64,000 nucleotides of DNA. Origin: Persicaria tinctoria (lineage: Eukaryota; Streptophyta; Magnoliopsida; Caryophyllales; Polygonaceae). This document shows positions 1-12,307 of the stretch, one piece after another. The notes below the pieces were generated by a model, which did not search any database, was not told the origin of the DNA, and saw only the letters and a list, made by a program, of their open reading frames with translations. The position numbers and the translations under genes are program-made. Within the stretch, counting starts at the first letter, position 1; every line of letters starts with the position of its first letter. The DNA lies in NCBI GenBank assembly GCA_037127255.1, contig JBANSL010000002.1, positions 9,716,001-9,780,000 on the forward strand, read 5' to 3'.

Positions 1-837
1 TGATTAGGCAGCCTCAGGTATATATACAGCTTTTTATTTTTGAGAAGGAAGTTAGGTTCCTCAGTATGAGGGGTGACACAGCATGACCGAAAGCAGCAGC
101 ACAAGAGTGGGGTTCGCAGCAGACATAAAATCTTCTGTTCCTATCATTAATAATGATGACAAAAAAAAAGGAATAAAGATAGCCCCAACTCTAGTAAGAC
201 TAATGGCATTAATATTAGCAACACATGAGCATCTAACAACCCCAAAAAGCTAACTGGATTGATCGAGCTTAGTGTTAGTAAACTTAGAATATTCAGGTAA
301 TACAGTCATTTTCGTTTATTGTGATCTATACAAATAAACATCTCAGTTAAAATCCTTAGAATTGTTAAATATTTAATAAAGCATCACCTTGTTCAAAGCA
401 AGACATCGAAGATCTAACAGCACAAATATAATTTCCGGACAATCAGAGCTTCATGTGTTACGGTTTACAACAGAATGCTGCTACACACAACGCTAAATGA
501 AGTTGGAAGATAAAGCTCTTTACAGGAATAAAAAGAGATTGCCATGTTCACAGCATTCATGCTATAAATTTATGCCAAACCAACAAAGTTAACATTCAAA
601 GTCATTCCTTATTTGAACAAAACACTATCAGCATCCTGACAAAATAACAATAACAGCGGCTTACTCCTTGCTATGAGCTGAAACTAAACAATTAATGCTC
701 CTTGAAACAGCAATGGTAATTGACCATCTAAAATCCAATCCGATCACAACCTACTTGAGCAAAAACTAACATATAAGCAAAACAAAAAAATGGAATCAGA
801 GATTAAATTGAGTACTAGAATTAGCTTTTCAAGATAC
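1..837 (-). other. Intron 1 of the auxilin-like gene (partial)
   Basis: On the minus strand a GT donor at 837-836 (exon end CAG, then GTATCT) opens an intron that continues to the left edge of the window. The stretch is AT-rich with no long open frame and no recognisable auxilin exon. The next exon probably lies outside the window, but a short internal exon cannot be excluded. Confidence 0.6.
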
Positions 838-1487
838 CTGTCACTAGGAGATCTACTCCTACCAAATCCAGGTAACAAATCATCGAAAGAAGGAACATCG
901 TTCTCATTCCTCCGCCCAGACCCACCAAGACCTTTCGATTCAGGTTCTTTCCGAGCAAAACCCCCTAAAAGATCATCAAACGCATCATTCTTCTTCGATT
1001 GAGGAGTAGAGGAAGAAGAAAAAACATCTGGATACTTTGCCGAGCTCGAGTTTTTCAACCCTGGAACATCATCGAACGCATCATCATCATATACAGGCTT
1101 ATCAAACACAGGCAATGACGAGAATCTGGACCCGGAATCGACGGGACCACCGAAAACCGAATCCAAATCCACCGAAGAATTGGCCGGGGACTTGGAACCA
1201 CGGCCGTACACCTCATCCAAACCCCCTAAGTTGCTAAAATCGCTGTTCTTCTTACTGGCGGCGGGGAAGCTAGGCCGGGAGAATATATCGTCCTGATCGT
1301 CGAGGAAAACGCCGGGAGCGGGGGATTTGGAAGAATACGGCGGCCTTTTGGTGGTGGAAGCGCCGAGATCGAAATCGAAAGCCGGATTGGAGGTGTTAGG
1401 GTTGGACCTGGGAGGTGCCATGGGGGCCGATTTGCCCTGGGGTTTGAAGCCGTAATCGCCGGATAACAAGCCCTGGAAATCGTTCAT
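838..1487 (-). CDS. Auxilin-like J-domain protein, first coding exon (N-terminal part)
   Basis: The start codon at 1487 opens MNDFQGLLSGDYGFKPQGKS, the N-terminus I recognise from plant auxilin-related proteins that recruit Hsc70 to uncoat clathrin vesicles. About 216 residues are seen. They are low in hydrophobics and rich in Ser, Asp, Pro and Gly, with several short acidic-aromatic DDLL, DDVPG and FDDLLPGF-type motifs that suit binding to clathrin or adaptors. The catalytic J domain with HPD is C-terminal in this family and is not in the window. The exon ends at CAG/GTATCT (838/837); reading on past it would only add an intron-encoded tail. About 200 bp upstream are GA-rich and probably 5' UTR. 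The family is fairly sure; the exact paralogue is not. Confidence 0.8.
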
Positions 1488-1754
1488 GGCGATTGGAATT
1501 GGGGGATCTGGGAGACGATTCCGGCGGCGAGCAGGGCGAGGTGGAGGCTGAAGGGATCGGAGGTAACAGAGCGATCAGGAGGCGAAGAGAGGAGGTGGAG
1601 ATGGGGCGATCATGGAAGATGGTTGAAACCAAATCTTCAGATCTGACGAGAGAGAGAGAGACCAAGGGAACGAAAAGACTTGAGACCTGCGAATTCGGGT
1701 CTTCTTCTCGCTGCTGTGTCCGCTTGTGTGCTTAGAGTCTGGGGTTTTCCGGAT

Positions 1755-1921
1755 TTTTTGCGTAGTTCTTTTGTTGTATTAGGTGACTGTATTCTGTTTC
1801 CTTGTTGTATTTTCTTTTATTATGTTGTATGTTTAGACGGCTTGCCGTCTGCCGACTTTGTCGGCCTCTCGAGGTCCGAGCCTGTCCGGTCTCGAATTAT
1901 TTCCTAATCAAAAAAAAAAAA
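1755..1921 (+). mobile_element. 5'-truncated LINE tail, hairpin family copy 1
   Basis: The copy ends in a run of A at 1908-1921 after TTTCCTAATC. Before it, between about 1834 and 1907, are a perfect hairpin AGACGGC/GCCGTCT, a second perfect hairpin GCCGAC/GTCGGC and a third imperfect stem starting CTCGAGG. The order and spacing match copies at 2193, 21393 and about 22400. No target duplication was found here, so the left edge is a guess. It sits just upstream of the auxilin-like gene's probable 5' UTR. Confidence 0.6.
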
Positions 1922-2192
1922 AATACTAAGGTCAAAAATAGTACTCACTTGTATACTGTACTTTTTGGTGGCCTTACTAAAATTTATTCACAATTTGATG
2001 AATTAAAAAATAAGGAGTATTTAAAAGTTGTCTATAAAATTAGAGTATTAAAAATTTAAGTTAAGAAACGGAAAATCATCGCTCTAAATAAAAATGCATA
2101 AATCTTACAGTATTAAAATACTTCATATTTAATTGACGATAATTAATGTAAACTGTAAAAATGTCATTATGTAGATATATAACTTATGAAAT

Positions 2193-2324
2193 GAATGTAA
2201 GTTGTTGCTTGTATCTGCACCATCTTTGTATTTTCTGTTTGTTTAGACGGAAAACCGTTTGTCTACTTGTCGGCATTCGAGGTTCAGTTTTGTCTGACCT
2301 CGAATTTTTACCTTATCAAAAAAA
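2193..2324 (+). mobile_element. 5'-truncated LINE tail, hairpin family copy 2
   Basis: A 132 bp insertion ends in poly(A) and is flanked by the direct repeat AACTTATGAAAT (2181-2192 and 2325-2336). This shows insertion by target-primed reverse transcription. It carries the stem ATTCGAGG..TCAG / CTGACCTCGAAT near its 3' end. The short length and a 5' end different from copy 3 argue for a truncated LINE rather than a SINE with a fixed 5' end. Confidence 0.8.
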
Positions 2325-2590
2325 AACTTATGAAATTTTCTCGATTTAATTTTACATATATGCCCTTAGAGGATAAATTAGAAAGATAATTTTATAATGA
2401 TCTAGATTCATTATTTAAAAAATAGCCAAATTTTATGTTTTTACCATTAAAAGTTACCACCTCTTCAATACATTGTATAGTGAAACAATTTTTTTTTAAT
2501 AAAAGATTGTACATTGTACTACTTGGGATGGGAAACAAAAAGGGATAAACATTTATAAGTGAATGGGATCTGTTGTCCCAAAGGGGATAA

Positions 2591-2965
2591 GAGCATCATT
2601 AGTGTTGAGGTTTCTCCTCCCCTATAGCTCCCTTATCCCTTCCTCATGGATGTGGGATCAACCCCATGATGAGAAGGGGGAGGGGCAACCTTGGTGGGAA
2701 GGGGTAAACCCATCCCCTTCCCCATTCACCTTTTGTTTTAAAAATGTGGGTTTTATAAAATTTTATTAGATAGATTAAATTTTGATTGGTTAAAAATATG
2801 TGGTGGGGTATAAATAAAGTTAAAAAAATAGTAATGGGGTAAACTTATGGGTGTAGGTTAAAAGTTGTAAATTCTTAAGGGATTGGGTAGAGTTAGTGAA
2901 AAATGAGGTGTCAAAATATTACGAGGAGAGAGAGGGACGGGATTACCCCATGAGTGCTGATGCTC
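2591..2965. mobile_element. PIF/Harbinger (Tourist-like) MITE, family A
   Basis: Terminal inverted repeats GAGCATC...GATGCTC are flanked by the 3 bp duplication TAA (2588-2590 and 2966-2968), which is typical of PIF/Harbinger. The 375 bp interior has no coding potential. It aligns by eye, inverted, with the element at 10154-10579 and with the broken copy at 11053-11698. Shared stretches include TATGTGGTGGGGTATAA and TAATGGGGTAAACTTATGG. Confidence 0.85.
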
Positions 2966-2968
2966 TAA

Positions 2969-3530
2969 CCCCCTGTATTTCCCCGGCCGGAATCACCTGT
3001 CTCTAAAGGGACATGTCCCGTGTATTTCCCTCCTCCATCCCTAACCTTAAAGAAAAAATAAAAATAATTAAATTTAAAAAGGAAAAAAAGAAAAATAGGA
3101 AAGGGAAAAGTTTGTGAGAAGGACGGGGGATGCAAGGGACAGCATATCATCACTGGTATTTTCCACCCCTCACCCCCAAAATAAAAAAAAAATGATTAAA
3201 ATTTGTAAAAGAAAAAATTAAAATAGTAAAGGGTTGGATTTTGTGAGGAGGGATAGGGAGGGAGATATGGGTGAATTCAGAACAGTGGTCAGTGGATCCG
3301 CACTGGTTTATAAGAAACCGATAAACCATTTACTTATGTTGATAAAATATTTATTTATGCTAATAAGATTTATTACATGTAAACTTCTCGTCCCAAGCGA
3401 AGTGAAATTATTTTGTTTTTTCTTTTTTACAGTAGGCAAACATTCAGAGTTGTTAACCTAGCTCCTGGATCATTCTGAAGGATGATTTTACAAAAATCTC
3501 TATGGTAGGGAATAGACTGCAAATTACAGA
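2969..3530. other. Intergenic, no gene seen
   Basis: AT-rich sequence with several poly(A/T) runs. It includes a short segment at 3140-3310 of low complexity. I see no credible coding region or element boundary. Confidence 0.4.
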
Positions 3531-3534
3531 TAAT

Positions 3535-4245
3535 TCATTTCCTAGCTATATAATCTGCTGCCATATTTGATTCTCGATAGATATGACGAATTTCTGCCCG
3601 CTCAAAGTCTGATTGCAACATGATGATTTCTTCTATCTGACGCATAACTTCCCATCTTAGCGGTTGCTGTTTGTTAACAGATCTAACCAGAATTTGGTTA
3701 TTGCTTTTGATGATGATCTTCCCAATACCCTTTTCTTTTGCTCGTTTCATTCCTATAAGTACAGCTGAGGCCTCCGTCTGAATGATCGAACCTTCCATGA
3801 TTTCATGGTGAAACATATCAACAATCTGACCTTCGGAATCCCTGATGATTCCTCCAATCTGGCACTTGCCAGATAGGTTAACAAAACTATCTACATTAAG
3901 TTTGTAGATAGTTTTAGGTGGTCTGCTCCACTTAGCAGTAGCCCTTCTTTTCTTGTTCTTTTTGTCTTCACCGACCTTGCCATCTTCAAAACACCAGTCG
4001 AGAAGAGATTGTCTGATTTTTTGGACAACTTGAGTGACACCATTTGGTTTCTTTTGCCTGAAAATCAGTTCATTTCTAATTTCCCAAATAATCTGTCAAA
4101 TCCATACAAGTTCTTCAAACTTATTATTAGTTTTGCCAATATAATCTAGGTTTTCATGGAGTAGGCCTGAGCTGTTAATACCATGAAAGTACGTACCTGT
4201 TTGTTGTTCGTATTGAGCTATTACTTCTCCGGCAAAGGTGCTTGA
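3535..4245 (-). pseudogene. LINE ORF2 3' fragment: linker plus RNase H domain
   Basis: Read from 4245 down to 3535, the frame gives a linker with the typical IIWEIRNELIF block, then an RNase H domain. The domain includes YKLNVDSF (first catalytic Asp), GGIIRD, EASAVLIGM and IRHIYRESNMAADYIA. An in-frame TGA interrupts it just before QIIWEIRNE. There is no reverse transcriptase upstream and no poly(A) at the 3' end, so this is a fragment lacking both termini. RNase H of this type is common in plant L1 elements. A domesticated gene is unlikely given the stop. Confidence 0.8.
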
Positions 4246-4719
4246 TTTGAATCATATATGTATTAAAGAGGTTTCTGTTTTTTTTTTTTCATATTTAAAG
4301 AGACTACTTATTGATTATGTGTAGAAATAGTTCATTGCAATAATACTAGTTCAACATAAATAGTTACTTTATCAGTTTCTTAGGCCAAAAATGTGTTCAG
4401 GTGAAAACCAAACAAAAGTGTGATTTTTTTTAATGGAATTTGGTAAATTTGTGCTACTAGATCAACTAACACTCAAATTAAACTTTCCCAATTGATAAAA
4501 TAAAATAAATTTTAACCCAAATTAGAAGTTTTCCCCCCTTTATTTATATCAAATTACGCAACCTGATAACCTGAAGGGTCTCTCATCTGGACAAAGGGGT
4601 TTGCTATTTGCTAAGCAGTACATAAGAAGATGCAAAGCCCATAAGGCAAATCACATCTTACATAAGTGGAAAAACACACACTCAAATAGCCATTAGCAAT
4701 ACATTCCTCTCTTCTCCTA
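4246..4719. other. Intergenic / UVR8 3' region
   Basis: AT-rich, with a T-run at 4278-4290. The part next to 4719 is probably the UVR8 3' UTR on the minus strand. No coding region was found. Confidence 0.4.
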
Positions 4720-7700
4720 TCAACATATCCGCATTCGCTTGGGATCGCTCTCGGGCACACTTGCATCTTCGACGTGCAATGGTACGACTCCTTGCCCAGG
4801 CACCTGCACGCATTAGCGTAAAAATGCTATATAGGTTCTACAAAAGCTTGTTGTCAAGCATAAAAGGAAAGGAACTTACAGTTTCATCAGGAACAATCGC
4901 GTATTTTTCTGATGGTGGAAACCGAGTTTTGGCTGCTCATTTGAAGCACATCAATGAAATGAGATACTAGTAGTTGTGGATGACGTTTCGTGTGATAGTA
5001 TAATGAGTTATGCGAGTAGTAGAAAATGTATACCTAATGACGGGTCAGCGCTTGGGGATTGTATTCGCTGTCCGCTTGTTCCGTCCATGCTCAAGGCCTC
5101 AATTATTGTAGGTAGATTTCTGCAATTTGCAAACCGAACAGAACGAATGAGCGTTTGTTCATTAGAGCAATGTGATATAGAGTCATGCTATCATCTAATC
5201 TAACTATCTAAGTGATAACTATTACATGAAAATCTGTGGTTCATAATCAAAAGGTTGTTAGAAGGGTCATTACCGGTCCATGGAGTCCCCGTGGCCAAGC
5301 TGCCCATTTGTACCTCTTCCCCAAGAGTAAACGTTGTGCTTATCAGTGATCGCCAATGTATGCCTCCATCCACAGCATACTTGAACTACTTTCTGCCATC
5401 ATAACCAAGATACTCGATACATCATCATAGGTGTTATGAAGAAAATGTCCTACATGGCTAAATTCAGATACCTGTATAATTAAATTTTGCCATGAGAAAG
5501 GATGAAATTTACCTGCTCGTGTGGAATTAGAACTTTCTCTGGAGAGCAACGATCAACATTGTCGCCTACTCCTGCCTGTCCAAACTGCATCACCGAAGAG
5601 CCGAGGTTCAGTTTCAAGACACTATTAGGACTACCAAAATTACGTCTCCATTGGAAAAGGTAAACACCAAACGCAATTGAGAAAAAAGTTGCACAAAATA
5701 AGCTACAAATTGGAAAGAGGTCGTCTTTCCTAAAACGAATACCGACTAGCTAGCTCATCTTTTCAGAAAATAACAAATCAAGTGCCTAAGTCAAGATTTG
5801 GCAGCATTCTTGCTAACATGTAATAATTAAAAAAATCCACTTGAGCTTTAAAACAAGAAGTAATCAAAGTAATCTAAGACAAACCTTATTCCATCCCCAA
5901 CCATATAAAGTTCCATCAGAGGTCACTGCCATTGTGTGTCTCCAACCACCCGATATCTAGAACGTAAAACGGTGGTTAGTCAAAATAAACAGGGAAGGCC
6001 ACAATACATCTTCCAGGAGATAATAATCGTCGCTCTTAGAGGGCAAATTTTCACCCGAGAAATAGTCATATTGCTCATTGCTTCCAGCCTATGAGGAATA
6101 AGGTGATCCTCAAAATCCCCATGACCAAGTTGGCCGTATTTGCTCCATCCGTAGGTATATAGGACACCAGCTGTAGTAACGGTTATTGTATGCCGCCATC
6201 CACATGCTACAAGTGTCATCTCTTGTCCCTGAAATTTTGATAAAAGATTTGAAATGCATAAATAGTCAAATATCATTTGGCCTTATCTGCAGACAACAAA
6301 GTCATTCTCTGGACAAACTTCAGTCTGATAGATATGTCAATGGTGATTGGTGAGCATGCATTGACAAAGTCACAGACCAATGTCCTTATGATTGTTAATA
6401 GAGGAAAAACATCAAGTGAACTTTCATCCTTAAAAGGTTAAAACTGAAACTACCCTACATTGAAATTTGGAATATAGAGAACGGTTTGGTAAATTGAGAG
6501 TTAGTGGTGCTTTTGATATTACGGACTCAACAAGTAGATAGATATCAAGAAATTGACATACATCAATAGATGCAACTTTCTCAGGTAAAAGTCGATCATT
6601 TCTGTCACCTAGACCCAAGTTTCCATAACGACCCCATCCCCAGCCGTACAGATTGCCATCTTCTGTAACAGCAGCACTATGCTCAGCACCAGCTGCAACC
6701 ATTTTGACAGATATTCCCTAACAAAGAAACGTTGTATGTAAAGCTCAAAAGTTCTGTGATGGTACAATTCGTACAAATTTCAAACTAAACTGGAGGAGAA
6801 AAATAGATTAAACACTAAAGAAAGGACTGAGATTTCAAGAGATGAGTTCACATTCAAAGCTGTGATGTGGAGATTACCTGAAAGGCATCAATTTTTTGAG
6901 GTACAGGGCAGTCTTCAGTTGTGCCAAGGCCAAGCTGACCATTTTGATTCCGCCCCCAGCTTGAATAGATTACAAATACAAAGAAGATAATGGATTGATT
7001 GACCACATCAAAAGTAAATTTTGACTTTTTCTAGACACTATTTGCATAGCAGATCTAAATGACCACAGTTACAAGCATCCATTAATCCTCATAGTATTAT
7101 GAAGTAATATAAGGAAGTACATGGATGATAATATTTTTGGTTTTAAAAGCACATAGTCAATAACGCATGAATGAGCTACCAACCTGGTAACCTGTCCTTC
7201 TGTGGTAATTGCTAAGCAATGGCTGTCACCACAAGCAATTTGCTTAATTTTCATTCCGTCAAATGCTTTGATGGGATGTGGAATAAACATGTCAGTAGAG
7301 TTTCCGTGACCCAACCTCCCAAAATCACCCCTGAAGAAGGTATAAAGCTAGATTGCATGAGATACACAGTGAAATAACGAGTATCATTAACCCTAGTTAC
7401 TCAAGACAGGGAGATAGTATAAGATTTCTAAAGGGAGAAAAGACTAAAAGAGAAGGGAGATGGATAGAATTGAACTAATGAAAACTAGTGCATCTGTTAC
7501 ATTTAAGAACCACAGGGATGGGCACCGTTTAAACTAAACTTTTTCGTGATGATGAACAACGACAAGTTAATATAAGGGTAAATGAGGTGTTATACTGTTA
7601 TGTCCTTGATTATATTATTAATACCTCGAACATCAGTTGGAATTAGAAACATGACACTTGCAATGAGCATTTGATAATCAATGGTATCCAAGAGGGTTGT

Positions 7701-8495
7701 AGAGTATATAGGACATGAAAAAACAGGAGCATAAGCATAAGCATAAGAAGACTATACCATCCCCAACTGTACACTTGTGAGCGCGCGTCAGAGTATGCAA
7801 TGGTATGATCCGCCCCACAAATGAGAGATATAACTTGATGGCCATCCAAATCATTTAACCGTACAGGGGAAAAACGATCTTCAGCATCCCCTATACCTAG
7901 TTGTCCATCCTCTCCTCGTCCCCATGAACAAATAACATCTCCAGCTAATTAAACAAGGCAACATTCAAGTTACAACTTACCATACCCATCAATAGACACA
8001 ACAGATATGAAATACAAACCAACAGTCATCAAATAAAACATAATAAAACAACTCATGATTTCAGACTTCATCTTCTCAAAAGCCTTAATCTAAAAGAAGT
8101 TGAAACTTGTAAGAATGTGTGACACACATCATATAGGTTTGCTTGAAATTCACAATCAAAATACAGTAATAAATAAATGAATCCAACCCCATTCCTTTTT
8201 CCAATTGTTTGACAAAATACTACTCTGTTAACAAAGTATCCAGCAAATTGCTGATCCAAAGCCACCATAATCAAAATCATCCAAGCAGATCAATTACTAA
8301 AAAACTCCCAAGTGGATGCAGATCACTAGTCACAAGTACAAATCAAAGGCCAAGAAAGGGGGGGAAAGTGAGCTTACAAAGAAGAGCAACTGAGTGACTG
8401 GCACCAGCAGAGATAATAAGAACCCTAGGAAATTGCCCTTTTTCTTCTTTCCCCAATTCATCCTTGGTCACCATCTCTCTCACCTCAGGCTCCAT
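4720..8495 (-). CDS. UVR8: UV-B photoreceptor UVR8, complete, 12 exons, 449 aa
   Basis: UVR8 is a seven-bladed RCC1-type beta-propeller. It is a homodimer that splits into monomers on UV-B absorption and then binds COP1. Coding exons on the minus strand: 8495-8378, 7944-7758, 7330-7184, 6959-6878, 6717-6562, 6228-6055, 5956-5885, 5584-5513, 5392-5274, 5119-5034, 4932-4880 and 4803-4720. They total 1350 nt, keep frame and use GT-AG sites. Three GWRHT motifs place tryptophans at residues 241, 293 and 345. These equal Arabidopsis W233, W285 and W337 with a constant offset of 8, caused by a slightly longer N-terminus. The C-terminal COP1-binding VP pair is at 418-419 (AIVPDET), and the protein ends DPKRMRIC. 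Nothing suggests loss of function. The 5' UTR probably covers roughly 8496-8800. Confidence 0.97.
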
Positions 8496-9149
8496 TTAAC
8501 TCCCCTCTCTTGTCCAATGTGGAAACTGAAAACTGGAAATTCAAAGGGAAAGAAACAAATAAAGATCTCTATCCTTGTGGGTATTTGAACTAAGAAGGCA
8601 AAAACTAGAGAGTAATGTGATGGAGATCGTACATGCAATTGGACAGGTCTCTTTCAAATTCAACCCCTTGTTGCTCCTGTTCTTGGTTACAGTAATTGAG
8701 GAGAGAAGGAGAGGGGGGAGGAAGAAATCAGAGAGGAGAGATGACTGACAGAGTAGGAATGAAGGAACAATTAGGTTTGACATTCATTGCAAGGACCCCC
8801 CACACTCCATTTCTGCTGCTCCTTCACAAGCTTCCACCACCACTCGTTTTTCTTTCTCTTTATTTATACTTTTATTTTTTTGTAATTACTCCGCACGATA
8901 TTGAGATTAACCATTGAAAATATGACAGAGCCTGGATTTGTGCAGTGATTCATGCTTCTGCGTAGCTAATTTATTGGATAATTAGATTGTGAAGAGACAA
9001 GAAGATGTTTAAGACTCGTGGATGATCTTATCACCAAAATTTTCGAATACAAAATTACTTTCTTAATCTGCGACAAACCAAACACGGATTATAATACTAA
9101 CAATTTGCATAAAAAAACAATTTGCATAATTCTATAACTAATAGTCTAT
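8496..9149. promoter_or_regulatory. UVR8 5' UTR and promoter region
   Basis: The 300 bp next to the start codon are rich in GA/CT tracts, as in a plant 5' UTR. Further right the sequence becomes AT-rich. No distinct promoter motif can be assigned with confidence and no other gene is seen. Confidence 0.4.
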
Positions 9150-9152
9150 TAA

Positions 9153-9438
9153 GGCCTCGTTTGGTTAGTCAGTTAAAAACACGGCAAGTTAAAAAACCTA
9201 AGAAGTAGGATATATTCATGTATTTGGTTGACATAATGATATAGAAATTTAACTTCCCAGGAATTTCAATTCCTACAAATCGTAGGAAGTTTACTTATGA
9301 CTAGGTAAGTTTAACTTCCACCCTTTTCTAGCATAGATTTATTTATTTTCCTCCATGGGAAGTGCATTTCACGGGAATTCAATTCATGGGAAGTAAGTTC
9401 CCGGGAATTATACTTCCCGCATTCAACCAAACGAGCCC
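9153..9438. mobile_element. PIF/Harbinger-type MITE, GGCTCGTTTGG family
   Basis: Inverted ends GGCCTCGTTTGGTT...AACCAAACGAGCCC are flanked by the duplication TAA (9150-9152 and 9439-9441). The 286 bp interior has no open frame and contains repeated GGGAATTnnACTTCCC-like palindromic pieces. The ends resemble those of the MITE at 10583-11045. Confidence 0.8.
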
Positions 9439-9611
9439 TAAGAATAAAAAATGACAATTACGTTAAATAAATAGCAAAACATCTCAAATACGTAGTAATG
9501 TTTTTTACATCTCAAACGAGCCCCTTGCCCATATCCATCCAAAATAGCGGGTGAGTGGAACGGGTCGGGAGGGCCGATCCGTGTTTGCCCAAGTATACTA
9601 ATTGGTCAAAT

Positions 9612-9639
<28 letters not shown>
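9612..9639. repeat. (GA)n microsatellite
   Basis: Uninterrupted GA dinucleotides; the surrounding short open frames are by-products of the repeat. Confidence 0.9.
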
Positions 9640-9642
<3 letters not shown>

Positions 9643-9805
9643 AGGAGAAGGATATGATTGATCCCCCGAACAAGATCCGATGAACACCAAGAGTTTCCAC
9701 CGAAGGCCGTCGTTGCTGGAGCGATGAACAACCGGAGGCTCTAGACATTCATTACCCTTTTTGTTTGGAATTGGAAAAAAAGTTAATTAGAATTAACATG
9801 AAAAG

Positions 9806-9935
9806 TGGATATGGATGGTTAGTTGCAATCAATTTGTATATAATGATGTTTATTTGCAAATTTTTAAATAAATTATGGTTATTTGCAAACAATCTTGAAT
9901 AAATTGTGGTTTTACACATTTTCACCGAAAAAATA
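9806..9935. repeat. Degenerate relative of the foldback-element inner module
   Basis: The pattern GGTTATTTGCAAACAA..TGAATAAA..GTGGTTTTACACATTTTCACCG parallels the GGTTAATTGCAAACAA..GTGAATAAAGGGTGGTTTTATGCATTTTCGCC modules inside the foldback element at 43956-46083. It is therefore an older, diverged trace of the same repeat family. Ends are not definable. Confidence 0.5.
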
Positions 9936-10153
9936 GGTAAGTTCTCATTTCATACCCATTCTCCTGTCTAGTTGTCTATTTATAAACCATTACAATGAAT
10001 GATACAATTCACCCCATCACATAGTGAGCCTTGTCTACACGAGCAAGAGTAGTGGTGGATTTTTACCTACCTTATAGCTTTCTCTCTCTTCTTATAGGGA
10101 AGACTATAGATGTGCAGCAAACTCCTTTAGACAATGGGGAAGGAGCAACCTTA

Positions 10154-10579
10154 GAGCATCAGCATCCATGGGGTAACATCATCCCTCTCTCTCCTCGTAA
10201 TATTTTGACACCTCATTTTCCACTAACTCTACCACATCCTTTAAGAATTTTAACTTTTATCTCACATCCATAAGTTTACCCCATTACTATTTTTTTAACT
10301 TTAATTATACCCCACCACATATTTTAACCAATAAAAAATTAACCCACTTCACTTTCTCCACCAATCAACACATTATTTACTAAATAAAAAATAAAATTGT
10401 GGAAACCCACCATTAAACAAAAGGAAAGAAAGAAGGGGGAAGTGGATGGGGTAACCCCTTGGTATTAAGGTTGCCCCTTCCCCCTTATCCTATGAGGTTT
10501 ACTCCACACCCATAGTCTTTCCCCATAGGAAAAAAGAGAAGGCTATGGGGTAGATCAAAACCCATCACTGTTGATGCTC
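10154..10579. mobile_element. PIF/Harbinger MITE, family A, second copy
   Basis: GAGCATC...GATGCTC termini with the duplication TTA (10151-10153 and 10580-10582); 426 bp, inverted relative to the copy at 2591. The right-hand TTA is shared with the next MITE at 10583, so the second element landed exactly at the edge of the first, or the reverse. Confidence 0.85.
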
Positions 10580-10582
10580 TTA

Positions 10583-11045
10583 GTGCTTGTTTGGATGGTT
10601 TAAAAAATCCCAGGAAGTTAAATATTCCAGGAAATAGATTTGAATACATGTGTTTGGTTATAATTTTTATTTTCGAAAATCCCAGGAAATTGAATTCCAC
10701 CAAAATGGAGGAATTAGAATTACCAAGTGGGGGGTGGGTAAGATGAAATCCACCTTTTTTTTATTTCAAGAAATTTATTATTTTTTCTTTTAAACTTGCA
10801 AATTACTTATTTGTCCATAATTCAAATAATTTATTTTTATTATTAAGGGTTGCTCTAGTAATTTTACACAAATTCCTATAAAGGTTTATATTTAACCAAA
10901 CAAAACGTAGGATTTTAATTCATGGGAAATTAAACTTATCCAAACGTACTTTCAACAATCCCAGTAAATTTAATTCCCAGAAAGTTCTCTTCCCATAAAT
11001 TAGGTTCCTGGGAATTGCACTTCCTATGTTAATCCAAACGAGCAC
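10583..11045. mobile_element. PIF/Harbinger MITE, GTGCTCGTTTGGAT family
   Basis: Ends GTGCTTGTTTGGAT...ATCCAAACGAGCAC are flanked by TTA (10580-10582 and 11046-11048). The 463 bp interior holds several CCCAGGAAnTT-like inverted pieces and no coding sequence. Confidence 0.85.
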
Positions 11046-11052
11046 TTAGTAG

Positions 11053-11698
11053 CATAAGGTTACCCCATCCACTCCCCCTTATTTCTTTCCTTTTGTTTAT
11101 TGGTGAGCTTTCCCATTTTTATTTTTTTATTTAGTAAATAATGTTTTGATTGGTGGAAAAGATGTGGTGGGGTATAAAGAAAATAAAGGAATAGGTAGTG
11201 GGGTAAACTTATGGATGCGAGTAATGACGGAGCCAAGATTCCATGTAGGGGGGTGCTAAAAAAATTTCGTGAAATATATTTTTTTGGTGTGTACTTGATA
11301 AGAAGATTTTGTAAAAACAATATTTAAAAAAACACTAAAATTGTTATTTTTAATGATTTTTTTTTTGTATTTAAATAAGAGTAACAAAAAAAATAGAAGA
11401 GAAACAAAAAATATAGAAAAAAATGATGAAGAATTATTTTTAAACCAATATTGAAACAAAGGGTTTAATATATAATTTAAACATAAATATGACATTTTTT
11501 AATGAAATGGTTAATAGAAACAAAAAATATAAAGAGAAATTAAAAAGAATTAATGATAAAGTAAAACACTAATAAAAAGTTAAGGAGGTGGGATTTAAAC
11601 CCAACACCTATTGATTCCCCTTGGTTTTTCCCATCATTCCTTTACCACTTAAGCTAAATAGCACTTTTGTTTCAAATATCATTTAAATGTTGATGCTC
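11053..11698. mobile_element. Family A MITE, truncated, split by a second repeat
   Basis: Positions 11053-11225 match the interior of family A in the opposite orientation to its neighbour at 10154, and the family end GATGCTC followed by TAA is at 11692-11701. In between, about 11226-11685, sits a different repeat. It starts near TGACGGAGCC and ends near a tRNA-like TTAAACCC..CCACTTAAGCTAAATAGCAC stretch. The left end of the MITE is missing. Confidence 0.6.
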
Positions 11699-11709
11699 TA
11701 AGTAACTAA

Positions 11710-12307
11710 GAGCATGCACATTCGTGAGCCCGTACCCGGACCATTAAGTTGCTTTTTACTATTTACCTTTTTCCAACTACTCTATTATTTTATTATTATT
11801 ATTATTACTACTACTACTACGATTATGTATTTATTTAATAATAAAATGTGACTCAATTTTTTATATTTAATCTTAGATAAAGAACAAATAGGTATTATTT
11901 ATTCGATTTTTCCCTCATAAACATATGCAATATGGATGTCTATGAGTAGAAAAAATAATATTCAATATTCTATTTAGTTTCATAAAATGTAGAAAAAACA
12001 ATTTAAAAAATGCCACTAGGTAATGCTTTTCTAGATGATGCACTTGGTGCCAATTTTTTATTTATTTGAACTTGCAATTCGGATGGGGGGTGTGAGGTAC
12101 AACGTTGTTCATGCCTATGGGACCAAACCGCGTCGCTTTGAGCTGGAGTGTTGCCATGCTCTCGAAACTCACGCTATGAGCCCACATTTTCGAGTCCCTT
12201 ATATGAATGCCTTGCTCTTTAGGCCCTTAGCTTTTCTTTTTTTCTTAAATTTTTTTTTGCCTACATGACATTGGTAAGAGCCTAAAGTCTCACCAATGTT
12301 CATGCTC
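11710..12307. mobile_element. PIF/Harbinger MITE, GAGCATGxACATT family
   Basis: Near-perfect 19 bp inverted ends GAGCATGCACATTCGTGAG / CTCACCAATGTTCATGCTC with the duplication TAA (11707-11709 and 12308-12310). The element is 598 bp. The interior holds an ATT/ACT trinucleotide tract near 11790-11822 and no convincing gene. Confidence 0.85.

Noticed and set aside
1493..1735. Plus-strand open frame of 80 codons over the auxilin 5' region
   Set aside because: Antisense to the probable 5' UTR, GA-rich, with no family resemblance.
3535..4245. A domesticated RNase H gene
   Set aside because: An in-frame stop and missing flanking domains point to a decayed LINE fragment.
9512..9748. Minus-strand 78-codon frame
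   Set aside because: It spans a (GA)n tract (read as SLSLSL) and has no recognisable domain.
12035..12268. Plus-strand 77-codon frame
   Set aside because: It lies inside a MITE with clear TIRs and a TAA duplication.
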